Source of the DNA: Laburnicola sp. R22_1
Lineage: Eukaryota > Ascomycota > Dothideomycetes > Pleosporales > Didymosphaeriaceae
Assembly (NCBI GenBank): GCA_014281115.1
Contig: JACONQ010000009.1
Coordinates: 1,302,001-1,366,000, forward strand
Direction of reading: 5' to 3'
Length of the DNA stretch: 64,000 nt
The notes beneath the pieces are model-generated. The model was not told the DNA's origin. It saw only the letters and a list, made by a program, of their open reading frames with translations, and ran no database searches. Positions 33,102 to 44,244 of the stretch are shown in pieces. The number at the start of each line of letters is the position of its first letter. The stretch's first letter is position 1. The position numbers and the translations under genes were made by a program.

Positions 33102-34796
33102 ATGTCTCAACAACACGACGCGTTATCATCTAATTAAGAAGGCAGAATTGAGCTTGCCCTTCACGCCTATTAGAATAAGCAAATTTCAAGCCTGCGACGC
33201 GCTGCTGCAGTATATAATATCCCAAAGTCTACACCAAGCAATTAAATTAACGAAATCACCGCCTAAGCAGATACACAATTAGGCATGGCAAAGCTTACCG
33301 CGACTAAAGAGCAGACGCTCATACAGTATATCCTCAACCTAGATTCGCGAGGATTTGCACCCTGGCTAGGTAAGGTGGAAGATATGGCCAACAAACTGCT
33401 AGCTGCGCGGCACAGAGACCCTATAGGATAATGCTAGGCTCAGCGCTTTGTAAAGCGCGTACCTAAGCTTAAAATAGCTTTTAATTAAGCGAAGGACCGA
33501 TAGAGGATATAATAGGAAGACCTAGAGGTTATAAACGCGTAGTTTCAGCTAGTGGAGGACATAAAAGCTAAGTATAGAGTGCAGGATAAAGATATCTATA
33601 ACTTTAATAAGACAGGCTTCTAGATAGGAGTTATTAGCTTAATAAAGGTTGTAACTGGTTTAGAAAGACGTTCTTAACCTACGCTTGTTTAGCTAGGCAA
33701 CCGCAAGTGGGTTATAGTAATTTAGAGTATTTGCGCTGCTAAGTATGCTGCCCCGCCCTTCATTATCTACAAAGGGCGAGTCCATATCTTAGCGTAGTAT
33801 GAGGAGACTAGTATCCCCCGCGATTAAAAGCTCTTAGTCTCTAAGACTGGCTAGACTAACAGCGAGCTTAGAGTCGCGTGGTTAAAGCACTTTAACGCGT
33901 ATACAAGGCCGCGCATAGTGGGGTTATGGAGGTTACTTATTCTAGACGGCTATAAGAGCCACCACTCCTAGGATTTTAAGGATTATTGCCTGGAACAGAA
34001 GATCCTAACACTCTGTATGCCAGCGCACTCATCTTATATCCTCCAGCCGCTTAATGTGGTCTGTTTCGCGCCACTAAAGCTGAAGTACTCCCAGCGCGTG
34101 CGGGACTTGGCGCGCTAATGCGTCTTTTATATTAACAAAAAGGGCTTCCTACTGGCCTTTTGCGACGCGTTTTTTAATGTGTTTACACTAGAAAACTGCA
34201 AGAAAGCCTTTAAGGCCTCTAGGCTTGTTCCTTTAGATGCGTTAGTAGTAGTAGATCGCCTTAATGTGCGTATTCACACTCCACCTCAGGGTACCCCACT
34301 GGATACACCATGGCAAGCCAGGACACCAAGCAATACCCTTGAGTTTGGATCCTAGTCAAAGCTCGTACGCGACTCTTTTATTCGGTCTCCACCCAATACT
34401 AAATCGAGCTACTCACAGCTTATAAAAGGTGCTGAACTCATGCTCTACCATAGTGTACTTTAAGAGACCCGTATTAAGGAACTTAAGGAGCAAATTAAGG
34501 TTCTAACAAAGCGAAAAACGCGTAAAAGAAAGCGCATTCAGAAAGGTGGGACGCTAGGCTTTGCTTAGGGAGCAGATTTGGGAGTAGAAAGCCCTTCTAT
34601 TAGGGTAAAGTTGTCGAAAAGGGCGCGAGGTAGTGGTGAGGGAGAGGCAGGTCCCTCAACACAACGCCGCTGTGGGAGGTGCGGAGAGCTTGGGCACAAC
34701 TCAAGGACCTGTCAGATAGATAAAGAGATAGAGAAGGAGTTAGATGTTACCCTTAGCGGCTTATTTTCAGATAGTGTTGATAGTAAATTAGAGTGA
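33102..34796 (+). pseudogene. pogo/Fot1-type DDE transposase, one frame, about twenty stop codons, two catalytic Asp changed to Asn
   Basis: From ATG 33102 one reading frame can be followed for 565 codons without a frameshift. The N-terminal HTH region is followed by a CENP-B-type second helix (KEQTLIQYILNLDSRGFAPWLGKVEDMANKLLAARH), then the DDE_1 domain: YNFNKTGF (canonical D-E-TGF; Asp now AAT), LLILDGYKSHHS (second Asp kept) and HSSYILQPLNVVCFAPLK (canonical QPLDVG; Asp now AAT). Stops are TAG/TAA where Trp or Gln is expected. The C-terminus stays open from 34578 and ends in a CCHC zinc knuckle, CGRCGELGHNSRTC, as in other fungal pogo transposases. The enzyme is dead, but it is recent compared with its surroundings. 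Confidence 0.93.
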
Positions 34797-35024
34797 TTTT
34801 ATTATAGGTTACTATAAGGCCAAAAATGACGGGTTAACTTCATCTTGCAATAGTACGCACTCAGTGACTAAAAATCAGATAAAGTACTACTTAAGATATA
34901 GTATGCTTCACTGCGAATTACAATAAGTATACTATATATTGCCTACGTATAGTATGGTAGATAATATATCGTATATTATAGGGAGTCTTGTTGTAAGTTC
35001 GTATTGCCAAGAAAGACTCCTTAG

Positions 35025-35053
35025 CTTTGCGCGGCTGCAGCAGCCGCGCAAAG
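35025..35053. other. 13-bp perfect GC-rich hairpin in pogo 3' region
   Basis: Arms CTTTGCGCGGCTG and CAGCCGCGCAAAG around CAG, between the transposase stop and the right TIR. It might be a terminator-like or transposase-related structure; no function is shown. Confidence 0.8.
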
Positions 35054-36480
35054 AGGCTGCACGACGTAAAAAGTAGATTAAATAGTAACTTGGTATATTG
35101 TAAGTTATAGTAGGTTATTATGAGTCACTATGAAGTAACGTTGGTGGTGTTCTATAATGAGTTATGAGGGACCTCGAAGTTGCCAAGAAAAACTGTCCGA
35201 GCTACTGATCTGTCCGGGCTACTGATAGAATATGTTATATAGTTTATTTTCTATAAAATAAGGGACTATAATCTTATTATTAGAAGGAATTTTTTTAAGC
35301 AAGCTAACTACCTAGTTAATGCTTAGAACTGCGATCTTTATTAGAAAGATAATAAGAATCTAACCTTTGCTAGCAACCTTATTCTACTATAGACTTTTTC
35401 CCTACCTAACCCTTTCTACTAGGATAACGCTACTTAACAGAACAGTCTACTTAAAAAGTAGAATTATATCTACTAAAAAAATTACTTATTAAAAGCTAAC
35501 TAAAGCGTCTCTAAGGAAATCTCTATCTAGCTTCCTAACCCTACTATTTTAGTTATTAGAACGTACTTAAAGGCTTACTAAAAACTAAGCTATAAAGACA
35601 ACTTTAATAAAGATAGTAGCGTAGAGGCTAAAAAGCTACCTTTCTTAGATAAAGAACTATTAGAAAACAAATCGGCTATTAGTTACTCTATCTCCGCTAC
35701 ATAAGAAAGCTACTAGCAATACTAGCCCCTAGAAATTATATAGTAGGATCTAGGTATTACCTTGAGCGCTAGACCTAGAGACTATAATTTTACTAAATAA
35801 GCTAATCCGTAAATTAGACAGCTTTTGCAGAAATTAACTATTTAATTAAAATTATCCTAGCTAGAATAATCTAGGTTAGCTCTCTTTCGCCCTACTAAAT
35901 TACTAATATAGAAGAAGAACTTGCAGAAAATAAATAATAAATTATATTTAGTAGATCTACTAGTCCTATAAAATCTAGCTAACCTCCTAGAACTTATTTA
36001 GGTGCTAATATTAAAATAATTATATGCTACTAGCTTTAATATTAATATAGTAAGCGCTATAGCCATTGCTTTAAATAGTAGCTATAAGTCTAATATAATT
36101 ATTAGTTATACTAGCCCCTATAAGCTAGGTAAACTTATTAAGGACTATAAGAGCGAGATGCATAGTCTAGAAAATAAGTCCTAAGCTAACCTACTTACTA
36201 AAATTGAATAAGCGCTCCCCTAGCTAGAATATACTAAAGCAAAGCCTGCCTATTTTTTAAAATTAGATTCTAACGCCCTCCTACCTTACTAAAAGGGTGT
36301 TAATTACTATATTAATCTTACTAAAGACCTATCTACACTTACTACTTTGCCTTTATATAATATATTTGCATGCTATATACTTAGTCCGCATAATACTTAG
36401 CTTAAAGGAATTAGTTATAGCTTTAGTAGTAATGCTATATTAATTAAGTAAGGAGGTTGCTATAGACGGAATAGTTAAAA

Positions 36481-36500
36481 GCAACTCTCTAGAGAGTTGC
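36481..36500. repeat. 20-bp perfect palindrome
   Basis: GCAACTCTCTAGAGAGTTGC, symmetric about its centre, within the pol relic of element B. Probably chance in decayed coding sequence. Confidence 0.6.
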
Positions 36501-36779
36501 AAGGGTTAGCTACTAGGATAGATAGTTAACTTAGATAAGGATCCCTCTATATAGAGTTACGTTATGTTAGTTAACTGCCTAAAACAAGCTACTACTAAGG
36601 ATACTATCCTATAGCAAATTATTATGGCAAAATAGAATAGTATGCAATGCTTGCCTATAGTAGTAATTTATAATTATAGTATTAAGGGTAAGCTTTAGGA
36701 CTACTATATAATAAATTGCCTAGTCTACTACTATAACTAAATCTTTATTTCTTTTAGTAACACTGTGTATACAGACGTT

Positions 36780-38110
36780 ATATAATTCTACTATAAACCT
36801 TCTAGAGTAGATTATGCTGGCAAACGCGGCACATATTATAAAGTTAGCCAGCACTACTTTTAGCCTAGTATAATAGACTTAGTTACTTAATACACTCGCA
36901 ACTATATTACTTATTAGTAGTCTAAGCCTTTTAAGAAGTAGAAATAGGGTTTGCTACGTCTATTGCCTATGCCTAAGTAATTCTAGTTAGATATCTCTAT
37001 TAACTTTATTATGCTGTTACCAGAATGTATACAGAGTAGAGTTACCTATTATTATATTATAGTTATAGTTAACTGTCTATCTAAATAGCACAAATATATT
37101 GCGCTACTATTACTAGATATAAAAGTTATTGTCTAAGCCATTATTAAGTACGTCTGGCACGAGAAAAGATTTCCTAATACTATTGTCTCTAACCGCGGAG
37201 CTTAGTTCACGTCCTATTTTTAAAAAGAACTTTGTAGGAGTATTAGTACACGTCTAGCTCTTATAATAGTATTTTACCTAGAGGGTAATAGTTAGACTAA
37301 GATTATAAATACTATCCTTAAAGCGTACCTATAGTGTTATATTAACTACACATAGAATAACTAGATTAACTAGCTACTTATCGCGCAGCTTATAACTAAC
37401 TATAAGGAAAATGTGTCTATAGGCATTATGCCGCTTCTTATAACAAAGGGCTATCTTTTATAATAAGACTTTAAGTCTATTACCCTAATTATGGCAATAG
37501 AGTGTTATAAGAAGCTGCAACACAAGAATGCCTAATATATAGTTTAATATATTAAGGATATTATACGCTTTATAAATAAAAATCTAGCCTAGGCCTAGTT
37601 AAAGATAGAGATTTATATAAATAAGGGATAATAGCTCACACTAGCGTACAAACTTAGTAATATGGTTTACCTTAACGCCTATAATATACCCTTGCTGCGC
37701 CCTAGTAAGGGCCTAGACATTAAAAACTTAGGTCTATTTTTAATAGCTAAAGTTTTTAACAATTATATGTACTAACTTAAGCTACTAACTAGCTACTATA
37801 ACGTCTATTTATAATTTTACGCCTAGCTGCTATATAACACTCTCTACACTATTTGCTTACTTAATAAAAAGGGTACAGTTATAATAGATACGTATATTAT
37901 CTCTCTAGTAGAATTGTAGGACTATTACGTTAACTTTATTATAGATAGTAAGGTTAACCGCTATTATAAGAACCCTTTAATAGGTAATAAGGGACTACTT
38001 ATATATAAAGTTAGGTATAAGAACTATTCTAGATAAAATACTAATTCTGAGTAGCAACTATATACAGATATACTAGGTTGCGAGAAGGCTATAGAGGGAT
38101 ACTATTATAA
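36780..38110 (+). pseudogene. Gypsy integrase and chromodomain relic
   Basis: Reading from about 36800: RVDYAGKRGTYYKVSQHYF is the HHCC-type zinc-binding domain region; LDISINFIMLLPE holds the first catalytic position (Asp in 'DFI' now Asn); IIVIVNCLSK; then FPNTIVSNRGAQFTSYF, where active integrases have S-DRG, so the second catalytic Asp is Asn. Then QTKIINTILKAYLQCYI, matching the 'EQ.N..LE.YLR' region with the catalytic Glu position degraded. About 38000-38110 reads YKVRYKNYSR...ILGCEKAIEGYYYNN, like the C-terminal chromodomain (VRWKGY...W.P...L..C..AI..Y) of chromoviruses. Many TAG stops. Confidence 0.8.
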
Positions 38111-38634
38111 TAATAATAGTAAGCAAGGTCTATACGCACTATATAAGGACCTAGCGTTATATAAAGACCTTATAGTAATATACCTAAGGAATAATAGAGT
38201 AGAGGACCCTAAGCTTTTAGCCTCTATATACGCACACGCATAGGATTAAGGTACTTCTTAAGATAATTTTATATCGCAAAGCTGCCAGAATAGGCATATG
38301 GCGCGCCTACTATTCAGATCTTTTAGATAACCTTTTTAGGTAATATGTCTCTCTCTAGGCTACGCCTAATAGAGACGCCTAGGTTATCTTATTATTTTGG
38401 ACGTAACTACTATCACGCGCGGCGAAGAGGGCGCTTACTTTACTAGCTTATATACTAGGGGAGGTTATTTATAATAGTTATTTGTCCTATTATAATATTT
38501 TTAGATAGTCCTAAATAGTTCTAGATAGTCTATAATAGTTTATAATAAATTCTAGTAATTTATAGTAGTTATTAAGTTACGTAATTAGCGCCTCTAATAT
38601 ATTCTTACCTTACTAGAGCTAAGGCTTTTAGAGG

Positions 38635-38783
38635 GAGGGGGGGGGGGTAATGTTAGAGATTGCTGCCCATCGGTCCATTAGACCTCTAGTCGGCCCAATG
38701 TTAATCTAGCCCCGCGCGCTAGTCCTAATTAGATAGTATGCAGCACCTAGTATCCTTATTATAGTAATTTAACCTATTTAACA
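38635..38783 (+). repeat. Polypurine tract and short LTR-like end
   Basis: AGAGGGAGGGGGGGGGGG-type tract followed by TGTTAGAGATTGC...TTTAACA (38651-38783, 133 bp), with non-RIP composition in its first 80 bp (CATCGGTCC, GTCGGCCC). No second copy in the window. Confidence 0.55.
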
Positions 38784-40426
38784 ATTAAGCCCGATTGCTT
38801 CCTTATAAATTTATCTACTATCTAGTTATTTATTATTAGCAACTTTAGTACTTTAAGTTAAAGTGCTTAATTATTTAATTCTTAATATCTATAATCTTAG
38901 AAACTTTACAAATCTTATACTTTCTATAAGTGCTAGGTTATTCTCTATCCAAAATTTTATTAAGGTAACTATTACTAGCTTTAGTTAAAACTATTTAAGT
39001 TATTTCTTAGAGAAAGCGTAAAAGTAGTCTTTTAGATTATAGTATTATTTATAAGTAGGGCACCTAAGGTTTAATTCTTCTTAGCTACTAACTACTATTA
39101 GCTTATTATCTATAATTGCAGACTACTTAAATTTAGCTTTAGAGCTAGCTTTCTTAGTGCGTAATCTGCCTCGCTTAAGTAATAATACTTTATTTATAGA
39201 ATAGGCGTCCCTATTTATAGTTTAGATAGTTGTACTACTATTAGTAAGAGATAGTCCTATAGTAGTAAAAGCGTCGTTTTATTTACTCTTAATTAGGTAT
39301 TGTATTACTATATATTCTTAGAAGAGTTTTACTATTTCTTTTCTTCTAATAGTATAATTCTTACTTCTATTCTAATAGAAGATTATAACCTGAATAAATA
39401 TAATATTAAACACTACTTTTATAAAATTCTTCTTAACTAAGTTAGGCTTCTAGAGCTCTAGAACTCTATTAAACTTAGCTTCTATAGCTGCATAATTATA
39501 CTTAGTAAGCTAGGTTGCCTATAATCTAGTAGTCCTTATTAGCTTAAGGGCATTTTAATACCTAGCCCTTACTTATCATTCTTTATTATCTTAGTTAACC
39601 CTAACTATAATTATAAGGTTCTTAATTTATTATCTAATTAATTAATCTAGTATATAGCAATTACTTTGCAAGTGTACTAAGGTTATTAATTATATAAGAA
39701 TAACTAGTTTATTTAGATTTGCCTTCTTATTATAGTATGCGCAATTAAGCATTTTAAAAATTTTAAGTTAATTCTTATATTAGTTTATATCCTTATTACA
39801 ACTCTTTAAACTAATTTATAATAGCTGCAATAGTAGTGTTAGATATTTATTAGGGTTAGTTAGGTGTGCGTTAGTAAACACCCTATTTAGTTAATAGAAA
39901 CTAATATCTAGTGCTATTAGTATAATTAGTTTAATTGTAGGTTGAATAGGTAGGACTAGGTTAATGAGATTCTAGACCTTTAGTAATTAGGCTTAGGCTT
40001 TAATTTGTCTTAGCTATAGTGCGTAGTTTAAATAGTTAGTTAGAATTACTATAGAATGTCTAAGTGTTAATAGTAATATAATAATGAGTTTAATTAAGGT
40101 AATAAGACTCTTAATTATTAGATATGCAGATATTCTTAATAAGATAAGATAGAAGTAATATAGTTAATTAATTAATTATACTATGTCAGTTTAAGAAGCT
40201 TAGCTATTATAAGAAGTATCTATCTAGTGCTAAGACGCACTAGTACTATTTAGAATAGTATAGGGGCAGTGTAAAATAGTAGTGCGTCAGTCTCTTTTAA
40301 TTTTATAGTAAAAACACTATAATTTACACTAAGTAACTAGTGTGTAAAGGCTATATAATTAGACACACCTACCTACTATACTTTATAGTGAAATTATAGT
40401 AATTTATAGGGACTATCTATTTAATA

Positions 40427-40879
40427 ATAGTAGTTATACTAAGTACGTATAAAAGACGTAGAGAATATAGAAATATATAATTATACTATAGGATATCTAT
40501 AGGCAATAGATAGAGTAAGGCTAGTAAAGTATTAGAGTACTATTTAGTATTAAAAGTAGAAAGCGCGCGCATAATTTATTATATATTATAGTAGTAGTAA
40601 TAGTAGTAGAGTATATATATGTGTGTGCAGTAGGTTATCTATTATCTAGTAATATAGTAAGTAGGCGATTAAGTTAGGGTATTATTATTATAGGGTTAGT
40701 TGTCTTAGAATCTAGAGAAGATATTAGAAAAACTTTAATGCACTCTAGACTTAGCGTATATATAATATTACGTAGGCACTAGTAACGTAATAAAAACGTA
40801 GTAATTAAACGTAGTAGGGCTACTTAAAAACTAACAAGTAAAGGTAGTTTATACTCCCGCCTAGGAGGGAGTATATACT
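40427..40879. repeat. Repeat V continuing after the Copia relic
   Basis: Resembles 42270-42780 (shared ATTATACTATAGGA-TTTCTATAG words and the CGTAATAAAAAAACG... end), so V resumes here with about 280 bp missing relative to the other copy. Confidence 0.45.
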
Positions 40880-41003
40880 AATAATTAGGCTAATATACTA
40901 ACCTCTTTTTATTAATATTATCTTAAAATACTTTTCGATATTAATAATAGTAGAAGAAATAACTACTATTATTATAGTATTTTTATTAGAGACTCCTTAG
41001 TTA
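40880..41003. repeat. Foldback element F, one arm
   Basis: Matches the right arm of 9018-9334, ending TTTTATTAGAGACTCCTTAGT. Only one arm present. Confidence 0.55.
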
Positions 41004-41092
41004 AAGAAATTTAATAATAATATTACTTTTTAGTATATATATACCTAAGACTACTAAGCCTCCTTAGTAGTTTAAATACTCTTTTTATATAT

Positions 41093-41350
41093 ATTAAATT
41101 AACTACCTAAAGGTAGAATAATTAAGGCTTTTATCTTAAATAATATAATAAAAAAAGCAGAGCCCTCTAGTTAGTAATTAAAAACAGCGTAAAATAGGTA
41201 ATTATACAAAAACATCCTTTTTCTATAATTCTTTTATACTCTTTTTAATTAGTAAAAAGGGCTCTGCTTTTATTATTATATTATTTAAGATAAAAGCCGT
41301 TATTATTCTACCTTTAGGTAGTTAATTTAATACTATATATATATAAGGTT
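41093..41350. mobile_element. Head-to-head pair of S elements
   Basis: 41093-41220 is S in forward orientation and 41225-41345 is S inverted, so the pair forms a 250-bp palindrome bounded by TATATATA-type sequence. It could be two insertions or a palindromic derivative. Confidence 0.7.
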
Positions 41351-41464
41351 ATATAAGAATATATAGCAAGCCATAGTAGTAATAAGTGTTACTGCTTAGT
41401 AAATAAGTTAACGCGTTATATATACTTATAGTATATAAGTATAGAGTAATTACTAATATATTAG

Positions 41465-42780
41465 AAAGAGAAATATTATAGACCTTTTAGTATACAGTAT
41501 AACGCTGTAAGGTAAAGCTATAGGTGTGCTAAAAACGTATTAAAAAAGGTAAAGCAGCTTAGAGATAGATAGGTTAGACTAGAGACTGTTTATTAGTACG
41601 TGCAAATTGGTCCCTCCTATTAGAGGTAGTTAATTATAAGATATACTAGGTACTAAAGTAATAATATAATACGCAGTTGCCTGCGCATATATAATATAAA
41701 ATCTACAATTAGAAATTAAGTGTTTATTTATCTACTATATAATATATTTAATTATTGCATAAGACCTTCAGGTTGCTATATCTATTCCTTGTCCTAAAGA
41801 TGCTATTACTATTGCTACTAGACGTGCGGTGTTGTGCCCCTATCTAGGAGATACAAACAATAATGTGGCTAGGTATAACGCAGCTAGATACAATGCAGCT
41901 AGGTATAATAGCTAGATACTACTTAATATTAAAAACTATATAGTCTATACTAAAGACCTATGCAGTAAGTAGATAGCTACTATAGAATTAGATTGCTATA
42001 TTAAGCAGAATATAGATATTAGTAAGCAGAAGCCTAGAATTAAAGATAGAATAAGTCTTATAATGTAGATTGCCCTATACTAGTTTAAGTGCAAGGTGCT
42101 TGCAACTATTAAGAATAAGGACTAAAGGAATGTAAATATTTTTATAAAATAAATGTCTAGGCTAGTAGCTATATACTACTACGTAGCTTATAGAAGCAAT
42201 TACTACTAAGAGCTATAAGTAATATTAGATCTCTAATTAATAGCTTATTACTTTTATAATAATAGCTATACTAAATAGGCGCTAGAGGCGTAGAGGATAT
42301 ATAGGTACGCGCTTATACTATAGGATTTCTATAGAAGATAGGTAGAGTAATAGCTAGGTGTCTAGAGGTTAATAGGTTAATAGATTATTAGAAGAGAATA
42401 GTAGGGTGCTATTTAGTATTAGAAGTAGGCGCGCACGTAATTTATTGTATATTATAGTAGTAGAGTATATATTTAGGGGTTCTAAGTAGTTAATTATTTA
42501 GTAATATAGTAAAAGGTTAAAAGGTAGGTATTAATTATCTAGTAACATAGTAGGTAGGCAGGTAGGTAGAGTGTTATTATTATAGGTTATCTTAGAAGCT
42601 AGAGGAGGCGTTAGAAAAACTTTAACACGCTTTAGTCCTAGGGCTTAGCATATATATAATATTATATAATATAATACAGACGCTAGTAACGTAATAAAAA
42701 AACGTAGTAATTGAATATAGTGGGGTCACTTAAAAACTAATAAGTGGAGGCAGTTTATGCTTCTGCCCAAAATGGTTACT
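41465..42780. repeat. Z (inverted) and repeat V, longest copy
   Basis: 41465-41610 is Z. From 41610 V runs to about 42780. It contains a tandem of GCAGCTAGATACAA/CGGCTAGGTATAA-like 17-18-bp units at 41860-41910. Forward readings such as IPCPKDAITIATRRAVL and QFKCKVLATIKNKD suggest an old coding region, but I recognise no family. Confidence 0.45.
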
Positions 42781-43417
42781 AATATATATATAAGTATAGT
42801 GCACTAAACTAATATTATATAATTAATAACTAAGCGTATATAATATATAATTACTATAGCTAGTATTTCTCTTAGTAAGAATAGCCTAATAAAAATAAAT
42901 AAAAAATAAAAATATAAACCTATACTACTAGTATATCTAAAGTGCCTAAAGTACTTAAAGTACCTATACTATCTATATAATACTAATTAATTCATAAATA
43001 AAACCCTATAATTAGCTAGAATTTAAAAAAGCTTAGTAAGCTACTTAGTAAGCTTTTTAAAAATATTTTTAAAGTATAAAGTTAAGACTTAGTTAGAGTC
43101 TCTTACTATATAGTAACTACTACTTAAAAAAGCGCTACTAAAAAGTAAGTAATATATTATTATTATAGCTATTTATTATATATATATACTCTAATAATAT
43201 ATAGTTATTATACTTAGAAAAATTAAAAAGTGCTAAAAGAGTATTAAGCCCCTTATTAAGAAACTTCTATTTTACTACTTTATTAAGAAGATAATATAGA
43301 ATAAAAATAAAAATATATATACTTCTAGTCTACTATACTAGCTATTTTTTAAAAGGTAATAAAGGCTTTTTTAGTTAGAATATTTAAAGATATTTCTTTA
43401 TAATACTCTACTTCTAC
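42781..43417. other. RIP-affected DNA, no gene seen
   Basis: AT-rich throughout; nothing supported. Confidence 0.4.
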
Positions 43418-43626
43418 TATTAAATAGGTACTCTACAGCTAGCTATATAGACATTAATATCTAATACTCTATACTAGCAAGTGTGGAGAGTGTATAGAAT
43501 AATTATACAAGGAAAGGAAATAATATAATAGAATAACTTAGTATTAAATACTTATCTTTAGAAAGAGTATAGATAAAAAGAAGAAAATCCTATAGCGTAT
43601 AGGCCGCAGGGCATAAGCATTATATA

Positions 43627-44244
43627 TATTAACGTTTCTATTGCTTCTAAATTTTCTGTAAAGTAAATACAGCCACAGGCAAATCGTACAGGTAGACAAG
43701 GAGCACTTTCCCCTAGTGAAAAAAGCCCTTTAAAGGGAGTTAATGGCAAACTAACACTAGTGGCCTATTGTCTGTCCAAAGCGTAAATTGAAATTTCTAA
43801 CAAAGTTTTTCCTAAATTAGAAGATAGTAATATGCCTTAATTAACTTTCTCGTCCTATAAGTTTAAATCTTAATAACTTATTAAGACTAGTAACTAGTTA
43901 AAGATTTCTTAATTATTAGAGGTACTTGCTAATAGCTTTCCCATTCTATAAGTTTAATCTAGTAACTTAGTTAAGACTAGCTTAAATAGTTAGAAATTTC
44001 TTAATTATTAGAGATACTAGCTTATTTAGGCTACTTTTCTTCTTATCCACAAAGATTGATTTTTTGGTGTTTAAAAACCAGAGGGGGAGAGGGCGAGATT
44101 CGAACTCGCTAAGGAGTCTAAGTTTTCGCTTATTTCTAGACTAAAATCCTCGCTTATAGTCTCCCACCACAGCGTAGATTCTCCATCTAGACTTCTACTA
44201 TACTTAGACGATCTTACGCCCGTACCCACTACGATACGCCCCTC
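43627..44244 (-). mobile_element. SINE-like retroposon, 618 bp, with pol III-type A and B boxes, 13-bp duplication
   Basis: Flanked by TAAGCATTATATA at 43614-43626 and 44245-44257. The other LTR of the same element keeps a single TAGGCATTATATA (53610-53622), so this is a clean insertion. Read on the minus strand, its first bases include TATCGTAGTGG (44236-44226), one mismatch from the A-box pattern TRGYNNAGTGG. About 120 nt downstream is AGTTCGAATCT (44106-44096), close to the B-box GGTTCGANTCC. The arms GCGAG/CTCGC around TTCGAAT form a T-arm. It is much less RIP-mutated than its host. The A-B spacing is longer than in a typical tRNA, which may reflect an intron-like insert. The 3' end has no long poly(A). 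Confidence 0.7.

Larger units (their letters stand above)
33025..35235 (+). mobile_element. pogo-type DNA transposon 1 (2,211 bp)
   Basis: Terminal inverted repeats of about 33 bp (ACATATTCTATTAGTAGCCC... and the complement of ...GGGCTACTGATAGAATATGT) flanked by TA at 33023-33024 and 35236-35237. The corresponding position in element A (about 26625-26640) is uninterrupted, with a single TA, proving insertion after A and B diverged. A secondary match to the inner repeat (TTGCCAAGA) lies at 33071-33080 and 35006-35014/35180-35188. Confidence 0.95.
29258..38783 (+). mobile_element. LTR retrotransposon relic B (Gypsy-type pol), possibly composite
   Basis: A 5' LTR of the same family as A, but in opposite orientation, occupies 29258-29535 (TGTAATAG...CTCTTATA). 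It is followed by a 118-bp tandem-repeat leader, a gag region (30400-32400), zinc knuckle, protease, and after a pogo insertion a region shared with A to about 35930. Beyond that comes a Gypsy-type integrase and chromodomain, then a purine tract with an 11-G run and a short 3' LTR-like end (38651-38783) that does not match the 5' LTR. The mismatch of the two ends suggests that two different elements were joined or that the 3' part is another nested element. I could not recognise a reverse transcriptase. Confidence 0.65.
22523..40426 (-). mobile_element. Older Copia relic of the same family, split by nested retrotransposons
   Basis: LTR remnants at 22523-22829 and 40116-40426 align along their length with the 292-bp Copia LTRs of 13239-18718 but with pervasive C-to-T/G-to-A changes (TGTC...GACA ends now TATT...AATA). 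Internal segments 22830-24234, 28211-29257 and about 38800-40115 align with 13531-14940, 14940-15990 and about 17100-18426 of the intact copy. About 1.1 kb of the expected internal sequence (equivalent to 15990-17100) is missing where element B sits. Flanking bases ATAGA/ATAGT could be a mutated duplication. No usable frame remains. Confidence 0.9.

Noticed and set aside
38635..38650. G-quadruplex or homopolymer assembly error at the 11-G run
   Set aside because: The run sits exactly where a polypurine tract is expected before an LTR-like end, so a biological origin is the simpler reading, though its length should be verified with raw reads.
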